Source of the DNA: Liopterus haemorrhoidalis
Taxonomy: Eukaryota; Arthropoda; Insecta; Coleoptera; Dytiscidae
DNA: 64,000 bases
Direction: 5' to 3'
Assembly: GCA_963971575.1 (NCBI GenBank)
Contig: OZ020611.1
Coordinates: 147,896,419 to 147,960,418, forward strand
The position numbers were made by a program, and so were the translations under genes. The notes beneath the pieces were generated by a model, which saw nothing but the letters and a program-made list of their open reading frames with translations, did not search any database and was not told the DNA's origin. Positions 53,900 through 64,000 of this stretch are shown here, piece by piece. How positions within the stretch are numbered: position 1 is the first letter of the stretch; each line of letters opens with the position of its first letter.

Positions 53900-54092
53900 T
53901 TATATTAGCATTTCCTTCTGTTGCACCATAGAATTCCTTTACTTTAGAAATATTGAAACGTTCTTTAAACTCTTGCCAAATCTGTGGTCGCAATCCATTA
54001 CCAAACATGATCCTTAATTTGTGTTGTTTGTCTTCTGGCTTAGGTGGTACGGCCATCACATATCGACACATTTCTCCAATGTACTGGCCAAC
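53900..54092 (-). CDS. SLC27A/FATP-like, exon with FYGATEGN motif
   Basis: Acceptor TTTTTAG, donor GTAAGT. VGQYIGEMCRYVMAVPPKPE, HKLRIMFGNGLRPQIWQEFK, RFNISKVKEFYGATEGNANI. QYIGExCRYL, R.xxGNGLRPdiWxxF and xExYGATEGN are hallmark FATP/VLACS motifs; YGATEG is the A5 motif of ANL enzymes contacting adenine. 64 codons plus one base, in phase. Confidence 0.95.
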
Positions 54093-54713
54093 CTAAAAAT
54101 ACGTTAATGCACATTTAAGTTGATTACTTTATTTATCAAATTTTGTAGATCAAATTTTCAAATCCTGCCAGTGAATTAAAATTATGAGGGAGAACTATAT
54201 CGACAATAAGTTTATATATAGAGGCAGGCAAAAACACGGAAAAAGTTATCCTAAGTACCAGTGCACGCGAGCGGCTTACCACTAAACGGCTACTGTTTTT
54301 TTTTTAATTCCTTAATAGAAGACATTGTTTAGAATTAGTGTGATGCTTTGGCGGTAAAAAAAAAAAAAAAATTACAAGCTCTATTTTCTTAGCGGTGCAA
54401 TGCCTACTTTTAAAATTAAACAAGTGTAGGCGAGTGTACGAGCAGTTAAATAACAGTTTTTGTTTTGTTTATTTATGTCAACAATTCGTCAAACGTACTT
54501 TTACGCATTCAAAAACAACAGACATAATTTTAGAATAAGCAGGTAGGTCCTAATATAATTTATAAAAATGATCTTAAATTAGTCTCTGGTTATTTTTAAA
54601 CTAGGAGGAGCGTTTTAAATTTTTGACCCAAAAATATACACTTTAATACAATTTTTACAGATCCGAAAAATATAAATATTACTACGCCATAATTGACGCG
54701 TCAGTTGATTATT
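54093..54713 (-). other. start of the 8.9 kb FATP intron
   Basis: AT-rich with poly-A and poly-T runs. No exon or repeat family recognised. Confidence 0.4.
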
Positions 54714-55491
54714 GGGTCTATCCTGTATCTTAAAAAGTTAAAAATTAACCTCAGGGTTGCAGTTAAAAAATTTTAACCACGCTTTACAATATTTTGTTAT
54801 TCCGTAACTCTATGGCGTTAAAATTTTAACCTCGATGTGATTAATTCAGTAGGTTATATTTGGAATTTTAGCTCCAGCCAAAAAATACATGGTGTTAACT
54901 CTTTAACCCGTCAAATAGCCAGAAAAAATCCATTTTTAGAATTAATCATGGCAAGTATGTTTATTTTAAATCAATTATTACTTGAACAAATTGAACAAGA
55001 AGGCGTTAATAAGTGAAAAATTAAGGTTAATAAAAATATATGCAAATGCTTTTTAGGAGATCAGTTCGAATTAAAAAAATGCAATTGCGGGATATTAGTG
55101 ATCCTTTTAATTTATATGAAGAAACATGTTATGGTAATATTATATTATTTACTTTTTGCATCCATAATTATTTATACATAAATATTGTATATTTCGCAAT
55201 ATAGATTTATTATATTTAAACGTTGTTCATTCACGATTCAACCATGTTACAGTTGTTTACATTCCACACTCCACACTTACACTAGCAAAATACGTCCCTT
55301 GTAGATAATTTCACAACATATTTTTAACCATAAGGTTAAAAAGTTAGAATTTAACGCTTGGGTTATAACCTGAGGTACAGAATAAGAAACAAGGTTAACA
55401 TTTTAACGCCGAGTTAAAATGTTGCTTTTTAACTATCAATTTTAACCAAATCTTTTTAACCAAAAAAGATACAGAATAATCCCATATATGT
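54714..55491 (+). mobile_element. PIF/Harbinger-like element, decayed
   Basis: TTGGGTCTATCCTGTATCTT at the left pairs imperfectly with AAGATACAGAATAATCCCA at the right; subterminal TTTTAACC/GGTTAAAA repeats occur many times. A frame at about 55050-55135 reads RIKKMQLRDISDPFNLYEET, like the RD.sNPFelydd N-terminal segment of HARBI1-type transposases. The rest is deleted. Confidence 0.65.
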
Positions 55492-56657
55492 GTTATTCTC
55501 GTATAGTTATAAAGTTATTATAAGGTTTTATAATAATTATTATAGTGAAGTAAATTTTTACCGAAAAATGGTATTTATTTGACTTGGTAAAATTTCCTTG
55601 GCATATTAATGACATTTTCATGCCAGGGAAATTTCATGACAGTAAGTGATTAATGTCCAATGTGTGTTTTATATACACAGTTGGACAAATGAACGGTGTT
55701 AATTTTGTTCCCAGTCGCTGTTTTATTGCAGTATTATTCAACATGTCTTTTAACACATTTATTCACAAAGTTAGATCTATCAATTTTACATATTTTTTAT
55801 ATTTTCTTTTCACTGTGTAATTTGTTTTTAATGTTATATTTTGTTCTTGCTTAGAAATTCTCTTTTGCAAGCAAATATGTTAATAAATAAATAAATATTA
55901 TACAATAAAGATTTATGTTTGCTTGTGTCAGTTTGATATAAAATTAATTGAATTTAGCATTTGCACCTCAAGGAATAGCAATCAGAAAATATTATGAAGT
56001 AAAAAAAAAACTTATTCCATAAAAAAGTTCTTCATTATTAAATATTAAACAGGTTCAAACGCCGCCCTTAGATTAATATGTGCGCAAATGACGTCAACGG
56101 TTTATCATTTTCAAAACATTTTTTAAATTTTTAAAACAGATGATCAAAATATATAATGATATAAGTTGTTTCATTTTGTAATACTTAACTATGGTCTATG
56201 TCAGCTTAGAAAAATGTGTGTAAGAAGATAGGAGCTGTTTGTCCTTGCTTCGGATTGGTTTCGAACATCATCCCTATTACAATGTTAAAATATTGTTTTT
56301 AGTCCAAGTTGACAGATGTTCAGTGTCGTACATTGTATTTCACAATACCATTGTCTTCGAGCACAGATTATTATTCGAGAATATTGTATATGTATCGAAA
56401 TATATATTATTTATAAGGTATATTTTGTTATTATTTACATATCTCGACTTTTATTTATATTCTTCGCGTAGATTTTATGGAGAATTTATGTAATTTGTTT
56501 CTACGCAGTTATATATTTTTTAGGTTATCTGACATAAATATTTTTTGACACCTGACAATTAACAGATCAAGACAGAAGACTAATGTGAGTGAGGCCAAAA
56601 GACAGTCCAGCTGATAGTGCCCAAAGAAGAAGTTATTGATATAATTTTTAGACCTTC
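55492..56657 (-). other. FATP intron with a shared repeat segment
   Basis: 56062-56160 matches the flanks of the hAT derivative at 10200-10227 and 12131-12200 but lacks the insertion. Elsewhere AT-rich without signals; an 84-codon frame at 56239 is compositionally random. Confidence 0.5.
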
Positions 56658-56661
56658 ATAT

Positions 56662-56834
56662 TGTAACATTACAAGTTGCCTATCCTCCCCTGACAGATGC
56701 GCAGATGACCAATGGCTATTAGGATATACAGTTGACGGCCAACCACGGTTCCAAACACGTTAAACCTTGTTATATCATTTTATTTCATGTTTGTAATTAT
56801 TTACATCAATAAACAAGTATTACAGTGTGTTACA
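56662..56834 (+). repeat. 5' LTR
   Basis: TG...CA boundaries; contains AATAAA (about 56811) near its end. Downstream, TTCAGAAGTGGGATAAATCC (56836-56855) is in the primer-binding-site position; the tRNA is not identified. Confidence 0.92.
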
Positions 56835-57202
56835 GTTCAGAAGTGGGATAAATCCAAGCTTAAGTGGTGAACGATTGGTGACAATTTTTAGTGAGTGAAA
56901 ATTGAGATTGTTTAAGTTTAAGTGCGGAGTACCTGTACCGATTCGCGACGGACAGCGAGTGGTGTATTGTAAAACTTCAAGGAATAAACATAATTTGTGT
57001 CTGTACGACGTACTGTGCGGCAGAAGTTGTGTTGTGCGAGTTACGCGACGAATTGCGAACCGCGTGGTGAAATTTTGAGGTTAGCGCGGGAAAATCTCGT
57101 GAGGTTAGCGTGTTGTGTTGGCGCGAAACTGGTGTTCCGGTGCGAAGCTAGTTACGTTATAGACACTGTGTGAAGTTGGTTAACTGTCAAAAATATTTCA
57201 AA

Positions 57203-60200
57203 ATGGCGGAATCTGACAACTACGTTGACGCGACACAGGATTCGAATAGATCATGTGATACAACAAATGGAAACGATACGACGTCCGCCCAGACGAATAA
57301 CATGAATGTTAATGAAATGCTGCAATTACTTTTAGCTACTATGTTAAGACGTGAGACTCGTGGTGATAGCGCAAGTCCCAGTTCAACAGAAACAACCCGT
57401 TCAAGTGCAAGCAAACTTCCCTTTTCAGAAATCGGTGCGCAAATTCCTAAATTCGGGCAAGCTGGTGACGAATCGCTTGATGTTGAAGTCTGGCTACAGC
57501 GAGTCGATGACATTCAGTTAATGTACGAAGTATCAGACCAAACGATGAAAGTGTTGGCAACAAATCGCTTACTAGGCAACGCTCGTAAATGGTATGAATC
57601 GACACCTGATATTCATTGTAAGCCATGGGCTGGAATTAAAAGCGAGTTGCGAGATCTTTTTGGTAACAGGATCGATGAAATAGATATTTTAGAAAAGATA
57701 CGAAGCATGCGTTGGAAGTCAAACGAGTCATTCGAGGACTACTTCCATGCGAAGGTACGCTTAGGGCGACAGATCAAAATGAGGGATGAGGAAATGATCC
57801 AACATCTCATTCGAGGGATCGATAATTTCACAGTCCGTACACAAATGATTACGAACAAACATACTTCATTATCCGAACTGCTTTCGACAATGAAGATGGT
57901 GTCTAAAGAAATGACACGTACAGATCAAAAGCGATCACGTGAACCGTTCTCCGAACAAAAGAAAGTTAGAGACTTTAACCGAGTTAAGATACCCGACAAA
58001 ACTGGTGTAGTTGACTCTGCGAAAAATGCTGTTAGCAACCCAAGAAATGCGATTGTGTGTTTTAAGTGTAATAAACAGGGACACATAGCCCGTGAGTGCC
58101 CAGAAAAACGTAAAAGCAACGAGAAACAATCTTCAATCGATGCAACGGTATCCTCAGTGCACCGTATTGAAACTGACAACCACCTATTTCACAAAGAGTG
58201 TGTAGTTAACGGTCGAGCGGTATGCGCTATGCTCGACACGGGCGCGAAATCAAACTTGATCCGTGAGAAATTAATCTGCGAACTAGATGTGCAAGTGCGT
58301 CCATCTCAAAATGTGTTAATCGGACTAAACGATACACGAGTGATGTGTAGTGAAGTTGTTGACTTAGAAATCCAAATGGACAATGAACATTATGAACTTG
58401 AAGCTATAGTGGTACCAGATCTATCAATTCGTGATGATCTACTTTTAGGCAGGGAGTTTTTAACCTGTGTTGAACTGATCTACGCTAATAGTTGTGTAAC
58501 GATTCGCAAGCCGAAAGTAGAAATGCCTGCTAGTGAGTGTAGTGAATCAGACATTTTTAGAATTGACACTGACTGTTTATGTGGCCCAATTGAGGTTAAT
58601 GTTGGTGAAGTGGCCTTGAACACTAAACGCGAAATCCGTGAAATAGTGATAGATTCTCAAGATTTCCCGGAAGAAACTTCAAACGTTACCGGTAGTGAAA
58701 TCCGAACCAAGATGAAGATCACACTTAAAGATGATAGGCCAATAGGGTTTTCCCCTCGACGATTATCATTCCATGAAAAAGAATTTGTTGATGCTGAAAT
58801 TAACAGGCTGTTGAAGAAGGGAGTGATACGACCCAGCGTTTCGGACTACGCAAGCCCCATAGTCCTTGTTAGAAAGAAAAATAATGAATATCGTCTCTGC
58901 GTGGACTATCGAGCCCTTAACAAGGTGACCTTCAAAGATAAATATTCTCTTCCGCATATCGATGACTTGATAAATAATCTAAGTCAGAAAGAGTACTTTT
59001 CAACATTGGATTTTAAGAGCGGATTTCATCATGTTTATTTAGAAGAGCGATCTATAAAGTATACCTCATTTGTAGTGCCTGGAGGACAATATGAATACGT
59101 TAAAATGCCTTTTGGGTTATGCAATGGTCCTGCTGTTTTCCAAAGGTTTGTGACAGAGATCTTCCACGATCTAGTGGTGAGTGGTGAGATTCAAATATAT
59201 CTCGACGACATTTTGGTTGCAAGCAAATCATTACAAGAGCATATTGCTACCCTGAAAAAGATAATGGAACGAATAAAAAGAAGCAGATTACAACTTCGCC
59301 TAGACAAATGCAAATTTGCAATGAAACATTTGGAATATTTAGGTTACCGTATTTCCAAAGATATGATACAACCTGGTAATGAAAAGACGTCAGCAGTTGA
59401 ACGCTTCCCACTGCCGACAAACGAGCATGAGCTTAGACGTTTTCTAGGCTTAACAGGCTATTTCAGGAGGTTCATAAAAAGTTACGCCACGATAGCCAAG
59501 CCGTTATCCGACTTACTTCAGAAAGACAAGAAGTTCGTTATGAATGAGGTTCAACGCTCAGCATTCGAGAACCTTAAGACATGTCTGGTGAGCGAACCCA
59601 TATTAAAAATCTACAACAGATATCTAGAGACTGAGCTGCATACTGATGCTAGCGCTAGTGGCCTAGGCGCCATATTACTACAACGACATGAAGACAATAA
59701 ACTTCATCCCGTGTTTTACGCAAGCTGGAAGACGACGCCTGAAGAGTCTAGGTACAGTAGTTTCAAACTTGAGACTCTAGCCGTCATCAAAGCTATAGAC
59801 AAGTTTCGTATTTACCTGCTTGGTAAGAACTTTAAAATCATTACAGACTGTAGTGCCCTGAAACAGACTTTGGCTAAGAAGGATGCCAATAGACAAATAT
59901 TCGGCTGGTGCATCAAACTGGAAGAGTATGATTACACCATCGAACACCGTCATGAACAAGCTGCCGATGAGCTACACAACAAGCTGGTTATCTTACAAGA
60001 CGTAGACGAAGAAATCACCCGACAAGGTCAGCTGGTCTCAATTCAGAGGGTATCTCCACCTTCTGATCGCGCCCCGAAGATGGCATCAAAGTTCGTGGGG
60101 CCCTACCAGGTCAAAAGGGTCCTCGACAATGACAGGTTCGTCGTGGCCGATGTTCCAGGCCACCCCCGTACGCAGAAGCCCTACGAAGGCATCTTACCAT

Positions 60201-60409
60201 CCGAACGGATGAAACCGTGGGTAAACGGAGAATCCTCCTCCGATGAAGAAGACGATCCACCTTCCGATGATGACATCGAGGACGATGTCGTCTCCAGGAC
60301 GGCCGACTGTAACATTACAAGTTGCCTATCCTCCCCTGACAGATGCGCAGATGACCAATGGCTATTAGGATATACAGTTGACGGCCAACCACGGTTCCAA
60401 ACACGTTAA
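57203..60409 (+). CDS. gag-pol polyprotein of Ty3/gypsy element, no integrase core
   Basis: 1068 codons from ATG (AAAATGG context; an upstream in-frame GTG is not a likely start). Domains by residue: capsid-like gag ~60-230 (VEVWLQRVDDIQ, NARKWYES, FEDYFHAKVRLG); CCHC knuckle 286-299 (CFKCNKQGHIAREC); protease with LDTGAKSNLI, catalytic Asp 345; RT ~520-720 with DYRALNKVT, STLDFKSGFHHV, MPFGLCNGPAVF and YLDD 666-669; RNase H from ~810 (HTDASASGLGAILL, Asp 815). The sequence then passes within ~50 residues to an integrase C-terminal GPY module (SKFVGPYQV, ~963). The zinc-binding HHCC and the DDE core (~250-300 residues) are gone, in frame. Gag and Pol are fused with no frameshift. The C-terminus is acidic and reads ~100 nt into the 3' LTR, stopping at 60409. 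Confidence 0.93.
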   Translation: MAESDNYVDATQDSNRSCDTTNGNDTTSAQTNNMNVNEMLQLLLATMLRRETRGDSASPSSTETTRSSASKLPFSEIGAQIPKFGQAGDESLDVEVWLQRVDDIQLMYEVSDQTMKVLATNRLLGNARKWYESTPDIHCKPWAGIKSELRDLFGNRIDEIDILEKIRSMRWKSNESFEDYFHAKVRLGRQIKMRDEEMIQHLIRGIDNFTVRTQMITNKHTSLSELLSTMKMVSKEMTRTDQKRSREPFSEQKKVRDFNRVKIPDKTGVVDSAKNAVSNPRNAIVCFKCNKQGHIARECPEKRKSNEKQSSIDATVSSVHRIETDNHLFHKECVVNGRAVCAMLDTGAKSNLIREKLICELDVQVRPSQNVLIGLNDTRVMCSEVVDLEIQMDNEHYELEAIVVPDLSIRDDLLLGREFLTCVELIYANSCVTIRKPKVEMPASECSESDIFRIDTDCLCGPIEVNVGEVALNTKREIREIVIDSQDFPEETSNVTGSEIRTKMKITLKDDRPIGFSPRRLSFHEKEFVDAEINRLLKKGVIRPSVSDYASPIVLVRKKNNEYRLCVDYRALNKVTFKDKYSLPHIDDLINNLSQKEYFSTLDFKSGFHHVYLEERSIKYTSFVVPGGQYEYVKMPFGLCNGPAVFQRFVTEIFHDLVVSGEIQIYLDDILVASKSLQEHIATLKKIMERIKRSRLQLRLDKCKFAMKHLEYLGYRISKDMIQPGNEKTSAVERFPLPTNEHELRRFLGLTGYFRRFIKSYATIAKPLSDLLQKDKKFVMNEVQRSAFENLKTCLVSEPILKIYNRYLETELHTDASASGLGAILLQRHEDNKLHPVFYASWKTTPEESRYSSFKLETLAVIKAIDKFRIYLLGKNFKIITDCSALKQTLAKKDANRQIFGWCIKLEEYDYTIEHRHEQAADELHNKLVILQDVDEEITRQGQLVSIQRVSPPSDRAPKMASKFVGPYQVKRVLDNDRFVVADVPGHPRTQKPYEGILPSERMKPWVNGESSSDEEDDPPSDDDIEDDVVSRTADCNITSCLSSPDRCADDQWLLGYTVDGQPRFQTR

Positions 60410-60480
60410 ACCTTGTTATATCATTTTATTTCATGTTTGTAATTATTTACATCAATAAACAAGTATTACAGTGTGTTACA
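60308..60480 (+). repeat. 3' LTR
   Basis: Same sequence as the 5' LTR. The gag-pol stop codon lies inside it (60407-60409). No clear polypurine tract is visible just upstream. Confidence 0.92.
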
Positions 60481-60484
60481 ATAT

Positions 60485-61195
60485 ATACATATATTTTAAA
60501 TAATTTATTTGCAATAAATATTTAAATAAGAAACTTTAGCTCTGAAGGTTTGTGTTATTGTTTTATTTAAACTATTTTATCAAAATCTCTCATTTTATAT
60601 ATAATACATAATTTTTAAAAATGAATATTTTTTTTAACTTTTTCAAATTTCCCATTATACTGAATTTATGTCGTATAAATAACGTAAGTGTATTATCTGC
60701 CTTGTTTATTTCAATATCTAGTTGTAATTTATTTTAAATTTCCTGGTATACTGTACTTGTCCTGTGTAAATCGTACTCGGTTCGCAGCGCTATCTACTCT
60801 TTTCTTATTTGACATAGAGTATAGATCTAATGATTTTGGTGTAAAGAGATTTTGACGTATCCGTGTGAACCAATACTATGATAATATTATAAATTTATTG
60901 TAAATATACAACATAAAAATTAAACTTTCCCTGTTGGTTACGTATTACACAATGAGACAGATAATACAAACAATAAATTAAAACTATAAAAGTATTTATA
61001 ATTATTTTTTGCTAACATCATGCCAATGTGTATAAAAACTGTTTAATATTCATAAGAGGTTTATTACATTTAAATGGTAAAAAATACTGTAGGTTCGCCT
61101 AAATAAAATAACATTTCAGTCGACAATTATTGACGTTTTTTATGATAAAATTCAATTTTCCCGCAAATCTAGTGACTTCTCTGATGTTTTGTTAT
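60485..61195 (-). other. FATP intron with a segment shared with 28.3 kb
   Basis: 60846-60948 is the reverse complement of 28260-28365. Otherwise AT-rich. Confidence 0.5.
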
Positions 61196-61318
61196 AATAG
61201 GTGCGTTCGGCATAAGCTAATAATCTACACATTCTGCACAATTTACACAAGATTCTTGTGTAAATGTGTAAATTGTGCAGAATGTGTAGATTATTAACTT
61301 ATGCCGAACGCACCTATT
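61196..61318. mobile_element. 123-bp near-perfect palindrome MITE
   Basis: AATAGGTGCGTTCGGCATAA at both ends in inverse orientation; arms of ~57 bp with one substitution plus a short asymmetry near the centre. Target duplication ambiguous. Such tiny foldbacks are typical MITEs. Confidence 0.85.
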
Positions 61319-62398
61319 GTAAATATGACTTAAATTTACTCCTTCTAGTTTAAAAATAGACTATAGCCGAATGAGGCGCAAACAAGCACATATTATTGTC
61401 ACATAAAATTCATGGCAAATGTTCTGTACGCTCCCACCAGTTTAAATTAGAACGAGACTGCATGTTTAGAATAGAGTATATTGTAACCATTAGAAACGAG
61501 AAGACGCGGCCGTAAGAGTGGGGAACCAATAGCAATCATTCATGCATCTGTAGTTGACAGAGTCAACCGAAAATTTGACCGGAGGTAGTTTTGGATGACA
61601 GTTCTGTACTTTTCAGTCGTACCAACACCAACTTTTTATTTTTTGTTTACAACTTAACTTTTAGTAGTTTATTAAGTTGATAAGAAGTTTATTTAGATCA
61701 TATAATTAAATATAAACTTAGCACAATTAAACAATATTTATAAATTGGTTTACTATAACCAAATTGTTTGCTGTCATCTGAACCTAAAAATTTTTTAGTT
61801 GGCAATGAAAAGTAATAAAAGATGGAAGGTATAAAATATATCACTGTCTCTTATTTTTTTCCCCCACTATGTTCTGTAGTATCAAAAGTTGAAATGACTT
61901 TCAATACTTTTTTCAATACTATCCAACTCTAAGTTGGATAGTATTAGAACTGTAGAATGGACTTAACCTAATTATCTAGTTTATAGGTGCACATTTCTAT
62001 ATCCCCCACAATTTGCCCATTTAAAATTGTGTATCATTGTGCACATTTATAACGTACATTCCCTATGAGCTGTAGTAGGTACGTATTTAGAATTTGAGCC
62101 TTGAAATCATTTAAATGTGTATTTAACCGTATAAAAGTTTACAAACACTTATCAAATAAATACTTAGATTTCAGAAAGAATACTTAAATACATGTAATGA
62201 AATTAAAATACCTGTACTTATTTAAATTTCGGATTTGAATAAAATTTTGGAAAAGATAAGGCTGACTCGTAAATGTTATGTTTTGAAAGAAATGAGTGAA
62301 GCTTCGCTAAGGCTAAATCTCATTCTAACGTGCTTTTTCTCTAACCAGTTGGATCTGGTGGGAACATATGGAACATTGGCCAAATACATTATCAGTTG
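61319..62398 (-). other. FATP intron
   Basis: Contains a 14-bp-arm hairpin at 61916-61946 (ACTATCCAACT against its complement). No exon recognised. Confidence 0.45.
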
Positions 62399-62732
62399 TA
62401 GAGGTCTGCACGGGCCTATTTTTTAATACAATTATTGCATGTACCCGGCCCGAACCCGACGAAATTTTAAATTCGGTCCGAATAAACCTCGTTAAAAAAA
62501 TATTATAATACAAAAATTGCTTACAATTTGTAATAATTATAAAACTAGAAATTTAAAAATAAAATATATTTTTTAACGAAGGTTTAATTATTTATTATAT
62601 ATTATTTAAAGGTATTATTGTTCTTATCCGGCCCGAGCCCGAATATAATAAATGTCAGTCGACCCGAACCCGGCCCTCGGGACGGGTCAGGTCTGGGCCC
62701 ACGGGCCAAGCCCGAGCCAGTGCAGATCTCTA
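62399..62732. mobile_element. 334-bp hAT MITE
   Basis: Ends TAGAGGTCTGCACGGGCC / GTGCAGATCTCTA with many CCCGAACCCG/CGGGC subterminal motifs. Flanking octamers ATCAGTTG (62391-62398) and ACTAGTTG (62733-62740) share 6 of 8 bases. Confidence 0.85.
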
Positions 62733-62952
62733 ACTAGTTGTATATTGTTTTGCTCATATCTGTTTGTTGCTATTTACATGATTTACGGTTATTTTCCCGC
62801 TTGTGAGCTTCTTCAACGACTGGTGATAAACAGTCGTTGTTTAGCCACTGCGGCCAAATATCCACGCTGTTCAAGAACCAGTCTTGAACCGTAGTACTAT
62901 ATGATTTTAGAAGATAGGAAAGTTGATGTTAGTTGGACAATTATATACATAC

Positions 62953-63154
62953 CGTGCACTCATATTTTTTACAGTCAGCAAAGTAGGCAGAAGCCGAGAA
63001 CTTTTTACGAATAACAATGGTGCTTCCATATAATATCATCTGTCCAATAGTCATACATCCTCCAGCTGTGTGGTACAGAGGCAGTGGTGTGTAGAATCTA
63101 TCATTGGCTTTGAAGTCAGCCAGATTATGAATTGCGGCAACAATAAATATGAAT
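62953..63154 (-). CDS. SLC27A/FATP-like, exon with LPLYHTAGG motif
   Basis: Acceptor TTCCAG (minus, 63160-63155), donor GTATGT (62952-). One base plus 67 codons: FIFIVAAIHNLADFKANDRF, YTPLPLYHTAGGCMTIGQMI, LYGSTIVIRKKFSASAYFAD, CKKYECT. LPLYHxAG and VxRKKFSASxFwdDCxKYxcT are strong FATP motifs; the segment follows the ATP-binding P-loop (YTSGTTGxPK), which must be encoded beyond 64000. All six exons together supply ~335 of ~640 residues. Known members of the family import and CoA-activate long and very long chain fatty acids at the ER or plasma membrane. Confidence 0.94.
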
Positions 63155-63249
63155 CTGGAAGTAAGAAGTACATATAAAATATCTATGCAATAATATAAGG
63201 GTGATTTTAAGTAATATGTTAAATAATAATTAATTAAATAATAATATAT

Positions 63250-64000
63250 AATTTACCAGACAGTGGGGTAAATTTTAATCAGTTTTTGAAGTTTCAAAGA
63301 AACAATTTGTTATTTTTGTCTCCAGTAGATCTTAATGAAATATTTAACATAATTAAGTTTTTGGAAAACAGCGGTAGTACTGACATATATGACATAAATG
63401 TGCGTTTAGTCAAAGCTACAGCTAATATTATTGTCAAGCCTTTAGTTGACATTATAAATTGTGCATTTGAAAACGGTACTTTTCCATATTCGCTAAAGTT
63501 GTCTAAAGTAATACCAATTTTTAAAAAGTGCGACGTAAACAATCCTTCACATTATAGACCAATTGCAATTACGCCAACTTTTTCTAAAATTTTTAAAATG
63601 GCACTATAAAGTAAAATAAACTCATTTTTGGAGAAATATAACTTACTTTCTGATAATCAGTTTGGTTTTCGATCTAGCTTTCCTACTACTTGTGCAGCGA
63701 CTAAACTGTTTGTAGATGTAATAAATAAATTGGAAGCAGGACTTCATGTCGCTGCAACTTTTTGTGACCTCACCAAGGCCTTTGATTATGTAACTCACAG
63801 GACACTTTGTAATAAACTTAAGCATTACGGCATATGTGGTAAAGCTTTAGAATTGGAAGCCAGTTATTTGTTAGATAGAAAGCAATACGTTTTCTATAAG
63901 AATTCTACATCTGACGTCCTTAATATAGATATAAGTGTTGGTCAAGGAACAATAATTGGTCCATTGTTGTTTCTGCTCTACATAAATGATTTGCCTAATA
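63250..64000 (+). mobile_element. LINE reverse transcriptase (jockey/CR1-like), 5' part of RT
   Basis: One frame runs from about 63250 to the window end with a single TAA at 63607-63609: FLENSGSTDIYDINVRLVKA, VIPIFKKCDVNNPSHYRPIA, then after the stop NLLSDNQFGFRSSFPTTCAA, FCDLTKAFDYVTHRTLCNKL, GQGTIIGPLLFLLYINDLPN. These are RT blocks up to motif B' (QGTxxGPLLF); the FADD box would follow beyond the window. Apart from the one stop the frame is clean, so the copy is fairly young. In the FATP intron, antisense to it. Confidence 0.9.

Larger units (their letters stand above)
56662..60480 (+). mobile_element. young Ty3/gypsy LTR retrotransposon, integrase core missing
   Basis: 173-bp LTRs (56662-56834; 60308-60480), TGTAACATTACAAG ... 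GTGTGTTACA, look identical base for base. The 4-bp duplication ATAT (56658-56661, 60481-60484) is exact. A ~370-nt leader precedes one long gag-pol frame. Identical LTRs mean insertion so recent that no substitution has accrued. It lies antisense to FATP in its largest intron. The frame has no stop despite lacking integrase, so this is a deletion derivative that probably spread by trans-complementation. Confidence 0.95.

Noticed and set aside
62652..62894. 80-codon open frame rich in Pro/Arg
   Set aside because: Made by the GC-rich terminal repeats of the hAT MITE at 62399-62732.

Overview
This is an AT-rich (roughly 30% GC by eye), intron-containing animal genome window. The transposon spectrum (mariner, hAT, piggyBac, PIF/Harbinger, pogo, Ty3/gypsy, jockey/CR1-like LINEs, tRNA-derived SINEs) and the style of the two host genes point to an insect with a large, repeat-rich genome, perhaps a beetle or hemipteran. 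The species cannot be fixed from the sequence. No bacterial features (operons, Shine-Dalgarno sites, CRISPR) are present.

Two host genes are supported, facing each other and each cut by a window edge or by transposon-filled introns. On the + strand, three 3' exons (12625-19279) encode the C-terminal coiled coil and GRIP domain of a golgin, best matching golgin-97/GOLGA1, a trans-Golgi tether. On the - strand, six 3' exons (63154 down to 42221) encode the C-terminal half of an SLC27A/FATP-type fatty-acid transport protein (very-long-chain acyl-CoA synthetase). All splice sites are GT-AG and every exon junction keeps phase. The AMP-binding P-loop exons of FATP lie beyond the right edge.

Nearly everything else is mobile DNA, much of it datable by nesting.
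- 0-12.6 kb: LINE 3' half, a collapsed PIF/Harbinger element, a 1.28 kb foldback with TA duplication, hAT and piggyBac MITEs, an 8-unit ~120 bp tandem array, a broken mariner ending in an 82-bp perfect-type hairpin, and an hAT derivative carrying two further foldbacks.
- 12.6-19.3 kb: golgin exons with a pogo/Tigger element, THAP and LINE fragments and a TAA-flanked MITE in the introns.
- 20.0-23.2 kb: a 3.2 kb nested palindrome with a TTAA duplication.
- 23.2-34.7 kb: stacked LINE, hAT, Tc1/mariner, Harbinger, and THAP+SWIM remnants.
- 35.5-37.1 kb: a frameshifted ~500-codon gene of a dispersed, poorly characterised family.
- 37.8-62.7 kb: between and inside FATP exons, including a 9-bp-TSD foldback, a piggyBac MITE inside an hAT element, a tandemly duplicated SINE composite abutting a splice donor, and a young Ty3/gypsy element with identical 173-bp LTRs but no integrase core.
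- 63.25-64 kb: LINE reverse transcriptase.

The unifying picture is of two housekeeping genes whose introns and intergenic space have been filled by many families, several found only as foldback (inverted-repeat) derivatives that would form long double-stranded RNA if transcribed.
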